A stretch of DNA of 64,000 bases from Aequorivita sp. (GCA_030690315.1 JAUYGY010000014.1:21232-85231); one strand, 5' to 3'; shown: positions 25,815 to 34,877, numbered from the stretch's first letter. Notes: generated from the letters alone by a model not told the origin. Numbers and translations are program-made.

Positions 25815-27149
25815 GTGAAGAAATTCCTTAAAAGCTTATACTTAACAAAACGATTTTTTATCGTTCTGTTTTCGCTTGCGGTCCTGTTTGTGGTTTCTTA
25901 CTTCTTTCAGGGATTGTTTGGGGTGGTTAAGCTATTTTTCTATTTGCTTTTAGGGATGTTAATTTTTGACATTTTATTGCTTTATCGAAATAAAACGGGA
26001 ATTCAGGCACAGCGAATTTTACCCGAAAAGCTTTCAAACGGCGATGATAATTCCATCGAAATTAAAATTGTAAATCGGTTTCAGTTTAAAACCTCGGTGA
26101 AAATTATTGACGAACTGCCCATTCAATGGCAGGTTCGTGATTTTAAGATTGAAACTATTTTGAATTCTTCCGAAGAAAAGAAGTTTACGTATCAAGTGCG
26201 CCCAACAGAACGGGGCGAATATCACTTTGGAAACTTGAATGTTTTTTCATCTTCGGTTTTGGGGTTGATTTCGCGCAGGCAGCAGTTTTCCGCGGAAGCG
26301 ATGGTGCCGAATTATCCCTCTTTTCTTCAGCTTAAAAAATATGATTTCATTGCTTTTACTAATAGACTGAAACTTTTCGGACTCAAAAAAATACGAAGAA
26401 TTGGTCATACCATGGAATTTGAGCAAATAAAGGATTATACTTCCGGAGACGATGTTCGGAACATAAACTGGAAAGCTACGGCGAAGCGAAGCGGCTTGAT
26501 GGTGAACCAATTTCAGGACGAAAAATCGCAACCGGTTTATGCGGTAATCGACAAAGGAAGAGTGATGAAAATGCCTTTCAACAATCTCAGTTTGCTGGAT
26601 TACGCCATAAACGCTACGCTCGTAATTTCAAACATTGTATTGAAAAAACATGACAAAGCGGGAATGTTCACCTTTTCCCGAAAAGTGGGCGACCGTGTTA
26701 TTGCGCAACGGCGAAGCGCACAGATGCATCTTATTTTGGAAACCCTTTATAACGTGGAAACCGATTTTTCCGAAAGTGATTTTTCGCGTTTGTATGTAGA
26801 TGTGAAACGGCATATCAAGCAAAGAAGTTTGTTATTGCTATTCACAAATTTTGAAACAATGGACGCTTTGCACCGTCAGTTGCCCTATTTACAAGCCATA
26901 AATAGGACCCATCTTTTGGTGATCATCTTTTTTGAAAACACGGAATTAAAATCATTTTTAGACAAAAAAGCAACAACAACTCACCAAGTTTTTGAGAAGA
27001 CTATCGCGGAAAAATTCATTTATGAAAAGAAGTTGATTGTAAACGAACTTCACAAATACGGCATTCAATCTATCCTCACTGCGCCAGAGAATCTTACGGT
27101 GAATACGATCAATAAATATTTGGAAATAAAGGCGAGAGGGCTTTTGTGA
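25815..27149 (+). CDS. DUF58 domain-containing protein
   Basis: About 444 residues. The start is taken as GTG at 25815 (MKKFLKSLYLTKRFFIVLFS), because the longer frame opens inside the heptamer array and would place 25 polar residues before the first membrane segment. Two membrane segments lie in residues 10-50. Then comes a beta-rich domain and the DUF58 signature YTSGDDVRNINWKATAKRSG, then LMVNQFQDEKSQPVYAVIDK, a VWA-like metal-site region. Normally encoded after MoxR, as here; thought to be a client or partner of the ATPase. Confidence 0.87.
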   Translation: MKKFLKSLYLTKRFFIVLFSLAVLFVVSYFFQGLFGVVKLFFYLLLGMLIFDILLLYRNKTGIQAQRILPEKLSNGDDNSIEIKIVNRFQFKTSVKIIDELPIQWQVRDFKIETILNSSEEKKFTYQVRPTERGEYHFGNLNVFSSSVLGLISRRQQFSAEAMVPNYPSFLQLKKYDFIAFTNRLKLFGLKKIRRIGHTMEFEQIKDYTSGDDVRNINWKATAKRSGLMVNQFQDEKSQPVYAVIDKGRVMKMPFNNLSLLDYAINATLVISNIVLKKHDKAGMFTFSRKVGDRVIAQRRSAQMHLILETLYNVETDFSESDFSRLYVDVKRHIKQRSLLLLFTNFETMDALHRQLPYLQAINRTHLLVIIFFENTELKSFLDKKATTTHQVFEKTIAEKFIYEKKLIVNELHKYGIQSILTAPENLTVNTINKYLEIKARGLL

Positions 27150-27166
27150 TTAACGATTGTAGATTT

Positions 27167-27190
27167 TTGATTGTTGATTGTTGATTGTTG
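27167..27190 (+). repeat. Heptamer array, unit TTGATTG, about 3.4 copies
   Basis: Three TTGATTG units and a partial fourth lie just downstream of the DUF58 stop codon, before the OxyR gene. Confidence 0.85.
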
Positions 27191-27305
27191 AAGTCTATAT
27201 TCCTTTCATCAAAGAATATGTTTTCTATATTTGTGACTTGTGGTTTCATTAATTCCTATAAATAATATTGATAGAAATATTATCTTCGCATAAAAAGTAT
27301 TTACA

Positions 27306-28244
27306 ATGACAATTACCCAACTTAAATATGTTTTGGCTGTAGCAGAGCACCAAAATTTTACGAAAGCTGCAGAAAAGATTTTTGTTACGCAGCCAACTTT
27401 GAGTATGCAAATTCAAAAACTGGAAGATGAGCTGGAAATCCAAATTTTTGATAGAAGCAAAAAGCCCATTGAACTTACCGGCGTCGGTAAAAAAATTGTG
27501 GAGCAGGCCCGAAATATCGTCAACGAATCTGAGCGGATGCAGGATGTTGTGGACCAGGAAAAAGGATTTATTGGCGGCACATTTAAATTGGGAATAATAC
27601 CCACTGTAATGCCTACGCTGCTTCCAATGTTTTTGAAGAATTTTTCCAATCGATATCCAAAAGTGCAATTGAAGATTGAAGAATTAAATACAGATGAAAT
27701 AATCACTAAAATTAATGATGGTTATTTAGATGCAGCGATTGCAGCCACCCCGTTGGGAAATGAAAAGATTAAAGAACGAGTTTTGTATTACGAACCTTTT
27801 GTAGGTTACATTCCCGAAAACCACAGATTATTTTCAAAAGATAAATTGGAAGTTAATGATCTTGATATTGAAGACATATTGATTTTGGAAGATGGGCATT
27901 GTTTCAGGGATGGAATAATAAATCTTTGCAAAGCTTCTAAAAATGGGGGAAGTGAAAAATTTCAGCTGGAGAGCGGTAGTTTTGAAACCCTTGTAAAACT
28001 AGCAAATGAAGGTTTGGGAATGACGCTTCTGCCCTACTTGCACACTTTGGATATTCTGCCTTCCCAAACCAAAAATCTAAAATATTTTAAGGAACCATCT
28101 CCAGCGCGGGAAGTGAGCCTAATTTACAGCAAAAGTGAGCTGAAAATGCAAATTATAAACGCACTGTATGATATTATTTCGGGAGTAATCCGTGGCGCAA
28201 TTGCATTTCAGGATGTAAAAATAATTAGCCCAATGAAGAAGTAG
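27306..28244 (+). CDS. oxyR: LysR-type peroxide sensor OxyR
   Basis: A 312-residue LysR family activator. The helix-turn-helix covers residues 18-37 (FTKAAEKIFVTQPTLSMQIQ). The effector domain has the OxyR signature LEDGHCFRDGIINLC, with two cysteines separated by eight residues, as in the Cys199/Cys208 pair of E. coli OxyR that forms a disulfide on peroxide. It would activate catalase, peroxiredoxin and iron-storage genes elsewhere. Two possible promoters are visible: TATATTTG at 27226, and TTG at 27268 with TATCTTCG at 27291. A GTCAGTG array starts at its last base and a terminator follows. Confidence 0.93.
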   Translation: MTITQLKYVLAVAEHQNFTKAAEKIFVTQPTLSMQIQKLEDELEIQIFDRSKKPIELTGVGKKIVEQARNIVNESERMQDVVDQEKGFIGGTFKLGIIPTVMPTLLPMFLKNFSNRYPKVQLKIEELNTDEIITKINDGYLDAAIAATPLGNEKIKERVLYYEPFVGYIPENHRLFSKDKLEVNDLDIEDILILEDGHCFRDGIINLCKASKNGGSEKFQLESGSFETLVKLANEGLGMTLLPYLHTLDILPSQTKNLKYFKEPSPAREVSLIYSKSELKMQIINALYDIISGVIRGAIAFQDVKIISPMKK

Positions 28245-28277
28245 TCAGTGGTCAGTGGTCAGTGGTCAGTGGTCAGT
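28244..28277 (+). repeat. Heptamer array, unit GTCAGTG, about 4.9 copies
   Basis: The array starts at the last base of the OxyR stop codon and runs for 34 bp, followed after 44 bp by a bidirectional terminator. Confidence 0.9.
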
Positions 28278-28321
28278 TAATAAAATAACTCAATACCTTA
28301 CATACCCAACGACTCAATAAC

Positions 28322-28357
28322 AAAAAAATCCCTCTGATTGCTCAGAGGGATTTTTTT
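28322..28357 (+). terminator. Bidirectional terminator between oxyR and a small gene
   Basis: A 16-bp perfect stem (AAAAAAATCCCTCTGA with its complement) around a TTGC loop. The A and T flanks let it work on both strands. It overlaps the stop codon of the minus-strand gene at 28356. Confidence 0.93.
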
Positions 28358-28553
28358 ATGGGTTTAGATAGATTAGACATTGATTTAATTGGGGGTTTTG
28401 CTTGATTAGCGAATCAATCCAGACTTTTAGCTCCTCCACTTCGTAGGGAAGTAATCTGGTTAACGCTTTTTTCAATTCTTTGCAAAACAAATTGACGTCA
28501 AAACTTACTTTTGAAAGTACAGCTTTGGTGTAATCAAACATTGCTCTTGCCAT
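28356..28553 (-). CDS. Small conserved protein, 65 residues
   Basis: A short helical protein (MARAMFDYTKAVLSKVSFDV then NLFCKELKKALTRLLPYEVE) ending in QCLIYLNP. It has no signal peptide or membrane segment. Similar short proteins with KALxxLLPxEVEELKxW are, to my knowledge, common in flavobacteria, but I know of no function. Its stop codon lies in the shared terminator, supporting real transcription. The 190 bp upstream hold a possible promoter but no other feature. Confidence 0.65.
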   Translation of the reverse strand: MARAMFDYTKAVLSKVSFDVNLFCKELKKALTRLLPYEVEELKVWIDSLIKQNPQLNQCLIYLNP

Positions 28554-28743
28554 AGTTAATTGAGATTTAATTAGAAATTATAGTAAGTAAATTTTCTCAA
28601 TAGGCGGACGGTTTTATATTTTAATTAGTTTTAAATATAACAAATAAATTTCAATTAAATTCTATTCAGGTCAATATTAACTTTGTTAAAATTTAAAAAT
28701 TTTTCGAATATCTTTAGAGCGTCCCATTTCACTGTCTTTTATA

Positions 28744-29196
28744 TTATTTAACTTTTACCGTCCATTCAAATTCAAAAATGGAAACTATATCACCAACCGC
28801 ATCCCTTCCTTCAGATTTCATCCAAACGGTCTGTCCTTCGCCGGTAATAATGGCTTTTTCAATTGCCTGATCTATTAAAGCTCCATCCTTACAATTAAAC
28901 AATATTCGTCCCTTTGCTTTTTTAGTAAATGTAGCTTTGTTGTTGGCTACTAGCATTGAAATCTTTCTATTGCTATCTCTAATTTTAGCCATTACCATCG
29001 CCCCGGTGCTAAGTTCAGCAGCCATGCCCTGCACAGCCCAAAACATGGAGTTAAATGGGTTTTGATTGATCCATCTATGCTTTACAGTGGTCACACAGGA
29101 ATGTTCAGAAATGGTTTTTACCCGTACTCCCGTAAAGTAAGCAGAAGGTAGTTTGAATACTAAAAAAGTGTTGATTTTACTTGGACTGAGTTTCAT
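28744..29196 (-). CDS. DUF4442 hotdog-fold protein (thioesterase-like)
   Basis: A 150-residue protein of the DUF4442 family, related to PaaI-type acyl-CoA thioesterases. Seen: KTISEHSCVTTVKHRWINQN then PFNSMFWAVQGMAAELSTGA, the helix-plus-loop of the hotdog fold. The substrate is unknown. A single gene. Confidence 0.8.
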   Translation of the reverse strand: MKLSPSKINTFLVFKLPSAYFTGVRVKTISEHSCVTTVKHRWINQNPFNSMFWAVQGMAAELSTGAMVMAKIRDSNRKISMLVANNKATFTKKAKGRILFNCKDGALIDQAIEKAIITGEGQTVWMKSEGRDAVGDIVSIFEFEWTVKVK

Positions 29197-29302
29197 TTTC
29201 TTCTAATATTCCACTAAGATATTCATTATATCCGTGACATCCTATTTGTTAAATTATTGTTAATTTTAGTACTATGTGTAACACACTACTATCCTTTAGA
29301 CA

Positions 29303-29310
29303 TATATTTG
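29303..29310 (+). promoter_or_regulatory. TATATTTG -7 element of the DUF4870 gene
   Basis: A perfect TAnnTTTG match 19 bp before the ATG at 29330, as in Bacteroidota housekeeping promoters. No good TTG -33 element is seen at the normal distance. Confidence 0.5.
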
Positions 29311-29329
29311 CATAAGAAAATAACAAGTT

Positions 29330-29830
29330 ATGGAAACTACCCTTTCAGAAAACCAAAAAAATACAAGTGCCTTCATTCACTTGTCAACATTTTTAAAATA
29401 CTTTTTCCCGTTTGCGAATTTTATCGCTCCGCTCTTAATTTGGACTTTCAATAAAGATAAAGCGTTTGTGGATGAACATGGAAAACAGGCAATTAATTTT
29501 CAATTGAGTGTTTTGATTTATACCATATTAATAGGATTGATCTGTCTTCCATTCTTTATTATTTTCGCCACAGATTTTGTTTCATTGATTGAAACTATTG
29601 ATCACAGCGGCGGAGAGTTTTCAATGAACAACATTCAGAATCTGTCGGGTTACATTCTATTATTTGGTTTAGCGATTTTATTATTACTAGCGCTATTCAT
29701 TTTTGAACTTTATGCAGTAATCAACGCTTCCGTTCATGCCTCAAGGGGCCAACTGTATCAATATCCGCTTAGCATACCTTTTATAAAAACCAACCTTAAA
29801 AACCCTATTAAAAATGAGCACATTAGTTAG
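29330..29830 (+). CDS. DUF4870 domain-containing membrane protein
   Basis: A 166-residue protein with three membrane segments. The DUF4870 pattern is clear: SAFIHLSTFLKYFFPFANFI then APLLIWTFNKDKAFVDEHGK and QAINFQLSVLIY. A small polytopic protein of unknown role. Its gene overlaps the next, tiny gene by 17 bp and stands just ahead of the PadR-PspC operon, so it may belong to the same envelope-stress set. Confidence 0.85.
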   Translation: METTLSENQKNTSAFIHLSTFLKYFFPFANFIAPLLIWTFNKDKAFVDEHGKQAINFQLSVLIYTILIGLICLPFFIIFATDFVSLIETIDHSGGEFSMNNIQNLSGYILLFGLAILLLLALFIFELYAVINASVHASRGQLYQYPLSIPFIKTNLKNPIKNEHIS

Positions 29831-29999
29831 TTACCTATTGGCAGCCATTTTGCAATTTATAGGCGCAAACATGCCACAGGAACAGGAAACTGTTAGCGCG
29901 TTGACTCATCAACAATGCGAAGAAACCGCAAGCGTGCTTCCTTATTCATTCATCATCAATAACGAACAGGAATTAAAAACAAGTAAAAACGAATTATGA
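29814..29999 (+). CDS. Small hypothetical protein, 61 residues
   Basis: It starts at an ATG inside the end of the DUF4870 gene (MSTLVSYLLAAILQFIGANM). A short hydrophobic start is followed by a polar, Glu-rich tail with no known motif. The overlap with a coding gene and lack of homology signals make this only a possible gene; coupled translation is plausible. Confidence 0.35.
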   Translation: MSTLVSYLLAAILQFIGANMPQEQETVSALTHQQCEETASVLPYSFIINNEQELKTSKNEL

Positions 30000-30086
30000 A
30001 ATGAGCCGAAGACGAATCTTAATTATTACAGTTGAGATTTTTAATCAGCGAATTCCATTTGACCTTTAAAAAAACAATTAAAACAA

Positions 30087-30425
30087 ATGAAAATCGAAAA
30101 CACAAAAGCACAGATGCGAAAAGGGGTTTTGGAGTTCTGCATTCTTTCCGTCCTAAAAGACGGCGAGGCATATACTTCAGACATTCTTGAAACCCTGAAA
30201 GACGCAAAAATGCTTGTCGTGGAAGGTACAATCTATCCGCTGCTCACAAGGCTAAAGAATGAAGGGTTGCTTTCTTACCGTTGGGAAGAATCTACCAGCG
30301 GACCGCCACGCAAGTATTATGATCTTACCGAAACAGGTAAACTATTTTTAACCGAATTGAGCGATACCTGGGCAGAACTGCAACAGGCCGTAAATAAAGT
30401 AACCAGCGAAAAAAACACAAAATGA
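30087..30425 (+). CDS. PadR family transcriptional regulator
   Basis: A 112-residue winged-helix repressor. Seen: MRKGVLEFCILSVLKDGEAY then TSDILETLKDAKMLVVEGTI and YPLLTRLKNEGLLSYRWEES, then SGPPRKYYDLTETGKLFL, the PadR N-terminal domain and wing. It is the short form. The stop overlaps the start of the PspC gene by 4 bp, so it probably controls that operon, including itself. Confidence 0.92.
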   Translation: MKIENTKAQMRKGVLEFCILSVLKDGEAYTSDILETLKDAKMLVVEGTIYPLLTRLKNEGLLSYRWEESTSGPPRKYYDLTETGKLFLTELSDTWAELQQAVNKVTSEKNTK

Positions 30426-32182
30426 ACAAGACAGTAAACATAAATTTGGCAGGCACTTCCTTTCACATAGACGAAGATGCCTTTGGGAAACTTTCGCGCT
30501 ACCTAGATGCCATCCGTAAATCACTAAAAAGTGCTGACGGAAGTGAAGAGATAATGCAGGACATTGAAGCCCGCATCGGCGAACTTTTTTCTGAAAAAAT
30601 TGAAAGCCCTACACAAGTGGTGACTTTGCAAATACTGGACGAAGTGATTGCCGTTATGGGCCAGCCCGAAGATTACGAAGTGGATGACGAAATTTTTGAA
30701 GATGTTCCTCCTTCTTCAAAAACATACACAAAATCACGTGGAAATGCTTCACATAAACAGCTTTTCCGGGATGTTGACAACAAATATATATCTGGAGTTT
30801 CTTCTGGTTTAGGCCATTATTTTGGAATCGATGCCATTTGGATCCGTCTTTTATGGGTGCTTTTGATCGTTGCAGGATTTGGATCACCAATCGTTGTGTA
30901 TATTTTATTGTGGATTTTGGTTCCACCCGCGCTTACCACTTCGGACAAGTTAAGAATGACTGGCGAACCCGTGAATATTTCAAACATAGAACGAAAATTC
31001 AAAGAAGGTTTTGACAATGTCGCCGATCGTGTAAAAAATGTGGATTACGACAAATACGGAAACAGAATAAAAACCGGAGCTTCGGGTTTTTTCGACAGCT
31101 TGGGTAACTTAATTGTTACTTTGTTTAAAGTGTTTGCGAAATTTATCGGAGTACTCATTATCATTGTTTCCTTATTCACAATTATTGGTCTCGTGATTGG
31201 CTTTTTTGCTTTCGGTTCCATAGATTTCTGGGGAAATAATGAAATAATGGAGAAAATTGCAATGGTCGATACTACCAATGTTCCCATCTGGCTTCTTTCT
31301 TTATTGGCATTATTTGCCATTGGAATTCCGTTTTTTGTCTTATTTATTTTGGGATTGAAACTTTTAATAAGCAATCTAAAATCAATGAGTTCAACAGTAA
31401 AAATTTTACTGATAGTGGTTTGGGCTTTATCTATAATTGGTTTAGCCATTTTGGGAATCAAGCAAGCAACCGAACAAGCTTACGACGGAAATTACATTGA
31501 AGAGCAAACTGTGGCTGTGCACACTGGAGATACCTTGCGTATTTCAATGAGAGCAGATAAACAATTCAGTTATGAAGTGAGCAGGGACAACGGCTTAGAT
31601 ATTAAATATACCGCTGATGACAAAAAAATTATCTATTCGAATGATATCCTGCTGAACATAAAACCTTCGAAGGATTCCATCGGAAAAATAATCATCGAAA
31701 AATCTGCTCAGGGCAACAACTATCTGGATGCAAAAAAACGCGCAGAGGCCATTAAATATAACTATTCATTTGAAAACAATAGTTTAATGCTCGATGGATT
31801 TTTCATCACTGATATTGAAAATAAATATCGCGACCAGCAGATTGAAATAACCATTTATGTACCTGCGGGAACGGTGGTTTATTCTGAAGAAAATGCAACA
31901 TCCTATTACGGTTTTAATTCAGATTTTGCTGAATTGTCAGATTGGGACAACGAAGCACATTATTTCAGAATTTTGAAAAATAATTCTGAATGTCTAGATT
32001 GTAAAGAAAAACAGGAAGCAATTGAAAATGAAGATTCACTGGAAATGATAGATTCCGAAATGATTGTGGACACTTTAAATATCAATGAAAACCAAAACTG
32101 GGAGGAAGAAGTGAAAGATGGTTTTAATAAAGAAACCTCAACAAAAATTTCAACCCGAAGCACAACAGTAACCATAGATTAA
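30422..32182 (+). CDS. PspC domain-containing envelope-stress protein
   Basis: A 586-residue membrane protein. The N-terminal 110 residues are soluble (MNKTVNINLAGTSFHIDEDA). The PspC domain lies near residues 118-180 (NKYISGVSSGLGHYFGIDAI then WIRLLWVLLIVAGFGSPIVV). Three further membrane segments lie in residues 230-365, then an extracytoplasmic domain. In Bacteroidota, PadR-PspC-GIN genes form a conserved operon believed to respond to envelope or membrane stress. Translation is coupled to PadR by the ATGA overlap. Confidence 0.88.
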   Translation: MNKTVNINLAGTSFHIDEDAFGKLSRYLDAIRKSLKSADGSEEIMQDIEARIGELFSEKIESPTQVVTLQILDEVIAVMGQPEDYEVDDEIFEDVPPSSKTYTKSRGNASHKQLFRDVDNKYISGVSSGLGHYFGIDAIWIRLLWVLLIVAGFGSPIVVYILLWILVPPALTTSDKLRMTGEPVNISNIERKFKEGFDNVADRVKNVDYDKYGNRIKTGASGFFDSLGNLIVTLFKVFAKFIGVLIIIVSLFTIIGLVIGFFAFGSIDFWGNNEIMEKIAMVDTTNVPIWLLSLLALFAIGIPFFVLFILGLKLLISNLKSMSSTVKILLIVVWALSIIGLAILGIKQATEQAYDGNYIEEQTVAVHTGDTLRISMRADKQFSYEVSRDNGLDIKYTADDKKIIYSNDILLNIKPSKDSIGKIIIEKSAQGNNYLDAKKRAEAIKYNYSFENNSLMLDGFFITDIENKYRDQQIEITIYVPAGTVVYSEENATSYYGFNSDFAELSDWDNEAHYFRILKNNSECLDCKEKQEAIENEDSLEMIDSEMIVDTLNINENQNWEEEVKDGFNKETSTKISTRSTTVTID

Positions 32183-32201
32183 CAACCAAAAACTATACAT
32201 T

Positions 32202-32921
32202 ATGAAAACAAGAAACAGCATAGCAGCAATAGGGCTTTCACTACTTTTAAGTGCTTGCAATTTCAATATTAATACTGGTGAAAATGGCAACGGGAATGTT
32301 GTAACACAAGAACGCAATGTTACAGAAGATTTCACCGAAGTTAGAGGCAGCGCAGGGCTTGATGTATATCTCACCCAGGGTGATGAAAACAAGATTGTAG
32401 TTGAAGCCGATGAAAACCTGCAACAATACATTGAAGCCGATATTGAAGAAGGAAAACTGCACATAACAACTTCCGAAAACATCGGTCGTTCCAAAGCCAA
32501 AAAGGTTTATGTTACCTATAAGGAACTCAACACTGTTGAAGCCAGTAGCGGCGCAGATGTAACTGGAAATTCTGTTATAAAAAGTGAAAATATTTCACTA
32601 AAAAGTAGCAGTGGCGCTCAATTGAATGTGGAAATTTTCGCCAAAAACCTCACCGCCAAAACCAGTAGTGGCGCAGATATAATTGTTTCGGGAAAAGCTT
32701 CTTCTTTAAAAGCTGATGCTTCCAGCGGAAGTGAACTGAATGCAAAGGAGCTTTTGGTATTAGAATGTAATGCCGAAGCGTCAAGCGGTGCCGAAGTTAC
32801 CGTTAATGTAAAAGATAATTTAGAGACAAATGTGAGCAGTGGTGGGGAAGTAAATTATTACGGAAATCCTGTCTCTGTAAATTCAAACAAAAGTCATTCT
32901 GGGAATGTGAATAAAATGTAA
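32202..32921 (+). CDS. GIN-domain (DUF2807) lipoprotein
   Basis: A 239-residue lipoprotein, lipobox LLLSACNF. The putative auto-transporter adhesin head GIN domain starts with VTEDFTEVRGSAGLDVYLTQ and continues as a right-handed beta helix. The repeat SSGA recurs about five times at regular spacing (VEASSGADV, KSSSGAQL, KTSSGADI, EASSGAEV), each one turn. It is probably surface- or periplasm-exposed. The partner of the PspC protein; the ligand is unknown. A terminator follows. Confidence 0.87.
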   Translation: MKTRNSIAAIGLSLLLSACNFNINTGENGNGNVVTQERNVTEDFTEVRGSAGLDVYLTQGDENKIVVEADENLQQYIEADIEEGKLHITTSENIGRSKAKKVYVTYKELNTVEASSGADVTGNSVIKSENISLKSSSGAQLNVEIFAKNLTAKTSSGADIIVSGKASSLKADASSGSELNAKELLVLECNAEASSGAEVTVNVKDNLETNVSSGGEVNYYGNPVSVNSNKSHSGNVNKM

Positions 32922-32964
32922 AGCTATCGACAAACTTTTATTTAAAAACAACCCAGAATTCACT

Positions 32965-33004
32965 AAAAGGCTTAACAGTTTCATAAAATACTGTTAGGCC
33001 TTTT
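32965..33004 (+). terminator. Terminator of the PadR-PspC-GIN operon
   Basis: AAAAGGCTTAACAGT pairs with ACTGTTAGGCCTTTT around a short AT loop, with a single G opposite T mismatch, 43 bp beyond the stop. Confidence 0.85.
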
Positions 33005-33020
33005 CACATTTATCATAATT

Positions 33021-33054
33021 TTGTGACCGTTTTTCAGTTATTACGCCATCTTTG
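33021..33054 (+). promoter_or_regulatory. TTG-N23-CATCTTTG promoter candidate
   Basis: TTG at 33021 and CATCTTTG at 33047-33054 (7 of 8 to TAnnTTTG) lie 17 bp before the ATG of the lipoprotein gene at 33072. The spacing fits Bacteroidota promoters. Confidence 0.5.
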
Positions 33055-33071
33055 GTAAAAACTCTTTTATT

Positions 33072-33503
33072 ATGAAAAAAATACTGATATTAATAACAGC
33101 AATTGTATTTGCAGCTTGTAGTTCAGATGATGATTCTGGCGATGCAAATACCAATGAATTTGAACAAATAGAAACCACATTGCCTCAGGGCCAATGGAAA
33201 GTAAGTAAATTAATTGATGGCCAATCAGACCATACTGCAGATTTTCAAAGTTTCGTTTTTACTTTTAAAGTAGATGGAACCGTTACAGCACAGAATGATC
33301 TTTTTACTGAAAATGGAACTTGGGCGTATGATAATTCGTCCAGTAGTAGCGAAGAATTGGTATTGCAATTTGGTGAGACAAATCCGTTTGATGAAATTAA
33401 TGACGATTGGGATATTGTTTCAGTAAGCAATACAAAAATTGAACTTTCTGATGTAAGTGGTGGAAATGGCGATATTGAACTTTTAACATTTACAAAATTG
33501 TAA
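33072..33503 (+). CDS. Lipocalin-like lipoprotein
   Basis: A 143-residue protein; lipobox VFAAC followed by SSDDDSGD, the acidic tag that marks surface lipoproteins in flavobacteria. The body (QGQWKVSKLIDGQSDHT, FVFTFKVDGTVTAQN, GTWAYDNSSSSSEELVLQFG) has the short beta-strand pattern of lipocalin-like domains. No ligand known. A single gene with own promoter and terminator. Confidence 0.72.
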   Translation: MKKILILITAIVFAACSSDDDSGDANTNEFEQIETTLPQGQWKVSKLIDGQSDHTADFQSFVFTFKVDGTVTAQNDLFTENGTWAYDNSSSSSEELVLQFGETNPFDEINDDWDIVSVSNTKIELSDVSGGNGDIELLTFTKL

Positions 33504-33521
33504 ACCGTAATACATTCAAAT

Positions 33522-33549
33522 AAAAATGCCGCTACAAAGCGGCATTTTT
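33522..33549 (+). terminator. Bidirectional terminator between lipoprotein and trxB genes
   Basis: AAAAATGCCGC pairs with GCGGCATTTTT around TACAAA. It serves the lipoprotein gene and, read on the minus strand, trxB. Confidence 0.92.
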
Positions 33550-33570
33550 TTATTTATAACGTTTTAAAAA

Positions 33571-34533
33571 TTATGCTGTGACTTTGGTTTCAATAGTCGT
33601 TAAATAACGTTCGGCGTCCAGCGCAGCCATACATCCTGTTCCCGCAGCAGTAACCGCTTGTCTGTATTCTTTGTCCTGCACATCGCCACTGGCAAAAACG
33701 CCAGGTTTGTTGGTTTTGGTAGATTTTCCTTTTGTAATTAAGTAACCCGTTTCATCCATATCCAATTGGCCTTTAAAAATATCAGTGTTGGGTTTGTGAC
33801 CTATTGCGATGAAGAGTCCGGTGATTTTTATTTCTTCTTTTTCACCAGTTACATTGTTAACCATTCGTAAGCCTTCCACAACTTGATCGCCCAATACTTC
33901 GTCAACCTCGGTATTATAACGAACTTCCAAATTTTTAGTGTTATTCACACGGTGCTGCATTGCTTTTGAAGCTTTCATATGATCTTTGCGAACCAGCATC
34001 GTTACCTTATTGCAAATATTTGATAAATAAGTAGCTTCTTCTGCCGCGGTATCTCCTGCCCCAACAATCGCCACATCTTGATTTTTATAGAAAAAACCAT
34101 CACAAACCGCACAGGCAGAAACTCCACCTCCACGTAATTTTTGCTCGCTCGGCAATCCTAAATATTTTGCAGTTGCCCCTGTTGAAATAATAACAGTTTC
34201 AGCTTCAATTTTTGTGGAATTGTCCACGGTTATTTTATGAATTCCGCCAACTTCATCACTAAACTCAACGTTTGTAACCATACCTATTCTCACCTGTGTT
34301 CCGAAGCGTTCAGCTTGTTGCTGCAGTTGAATCATCATTGTGGGACCGTCAATTCCTTCGGGATAACCGGGAAAATTGTCAACTTCAGTGGTAGTGGTTA
34401 ATTGTCCGCCTGGTTCCATTCCTGTGTACATAACAGGTTTCAAATCTGCACGTGCGGCATAAATTGCTGCAGTATATCCTGCTGGCCCTGAGCCAATGAT
34501 AAGGCATTTTATTCTCTCAATAGTTTCGTTCAT
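33571..34533 (-). CDS. trxB: Thioredoxin-disulfide reductase
   Basis: About 320 residues from the ATG at 34533 (MNETIERIKCLIIGSGPAGY); 14 residues upstream have no counterpart in the family. FAD motif IIGSGPAGYTAAIYAARADL, active-site dithiol CAVCDG in VSACAVCDGFFYKN, NADPH motif VAIVGAGDTAAEEATYL and the C-terminal FAD contact GVFASGDVQDKEYRQAVTAA. It reduces thioredoxin with NADPH. No thioredoxin gene lies next to it. Confidence 0.96.
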   Translation of the reverse strand: MNETIERIKCLIIGSGPAGYTAAIYAARADLKPVMYTGMEPGGQLTTTTEVDNFPGYPEGIDGPTMMIQLQQQAERFGTQVRIGMVTNVEFSDEVGGIHKITVDNSTKIEAETVIISTGATAKYLGLPSEQKLRGGGVSACAVCDGFFYKNQDVAIVGAGDTAAEEATYLSNICNKVTMLVRKDHMKASKAMQHRVNNTKNLEVRYNTEVDEVLGDQVVEGLRMVNNVTGEKEEIKITGLFIAIGHKPNTDIFKGQLDMDETGYLITKGKSTKTNKPGVFASGDVQDKEYRQAVTAAGTGCMAALDAERYLTTIETKVTA

Positions 34534-34877
34534 GATAAATTTATTCAATATTTTTTCGAACGGTAAAAATAACAACTTTAATAGGAATGGGGCGCGAAAA
34601 GTTATGAAGAATTGTTATTTAACCATTTAGTGAGCTTATTAAAAATAATCTGGTATTTATTAAAAAAGCAACTTGCCACACTTTATATTTTCATTATTTT
34701 TGCCGTTGAATTTTTGGGCCCGATAGTTAACGAGCTCAAAAAATGGAATTTGCAGCATAGCTGTAATTCGGGATGTAGCACTTCGACAGGCTCAGTGTAA
34801 ACTGCACTACTTGAAGTTTCCGAAAAAAATTACCAGTCGTGCTAAATTTTTAAAAGTACGGTTTTAAAAACATCATT
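34534..34877. other. Intergenic stretch with tRNA-like fragment and a repeat element
   Basis: No convincing gene. The 14-bp ATTCGGGATGTAGC at 34766-34779 is identical to the start region of the tRNA-Pro at 34875-34888. It joins directly to CACTTCGACAGGCTCAGTG at 34779-34797, a dyad-ended sequence I know as a dispersed repeat in several bacterial genomes. Together they look like a scar next to the tRNA. Confidence 0.5.

Noticed and set aside
34612..34800. 62-codon open frame on the plus strand upstream of tRNA-Pro
   Set aside because: It runs through the tRNA-like fragment and repeat element, and its sequence shows no family resemblance or start signal.
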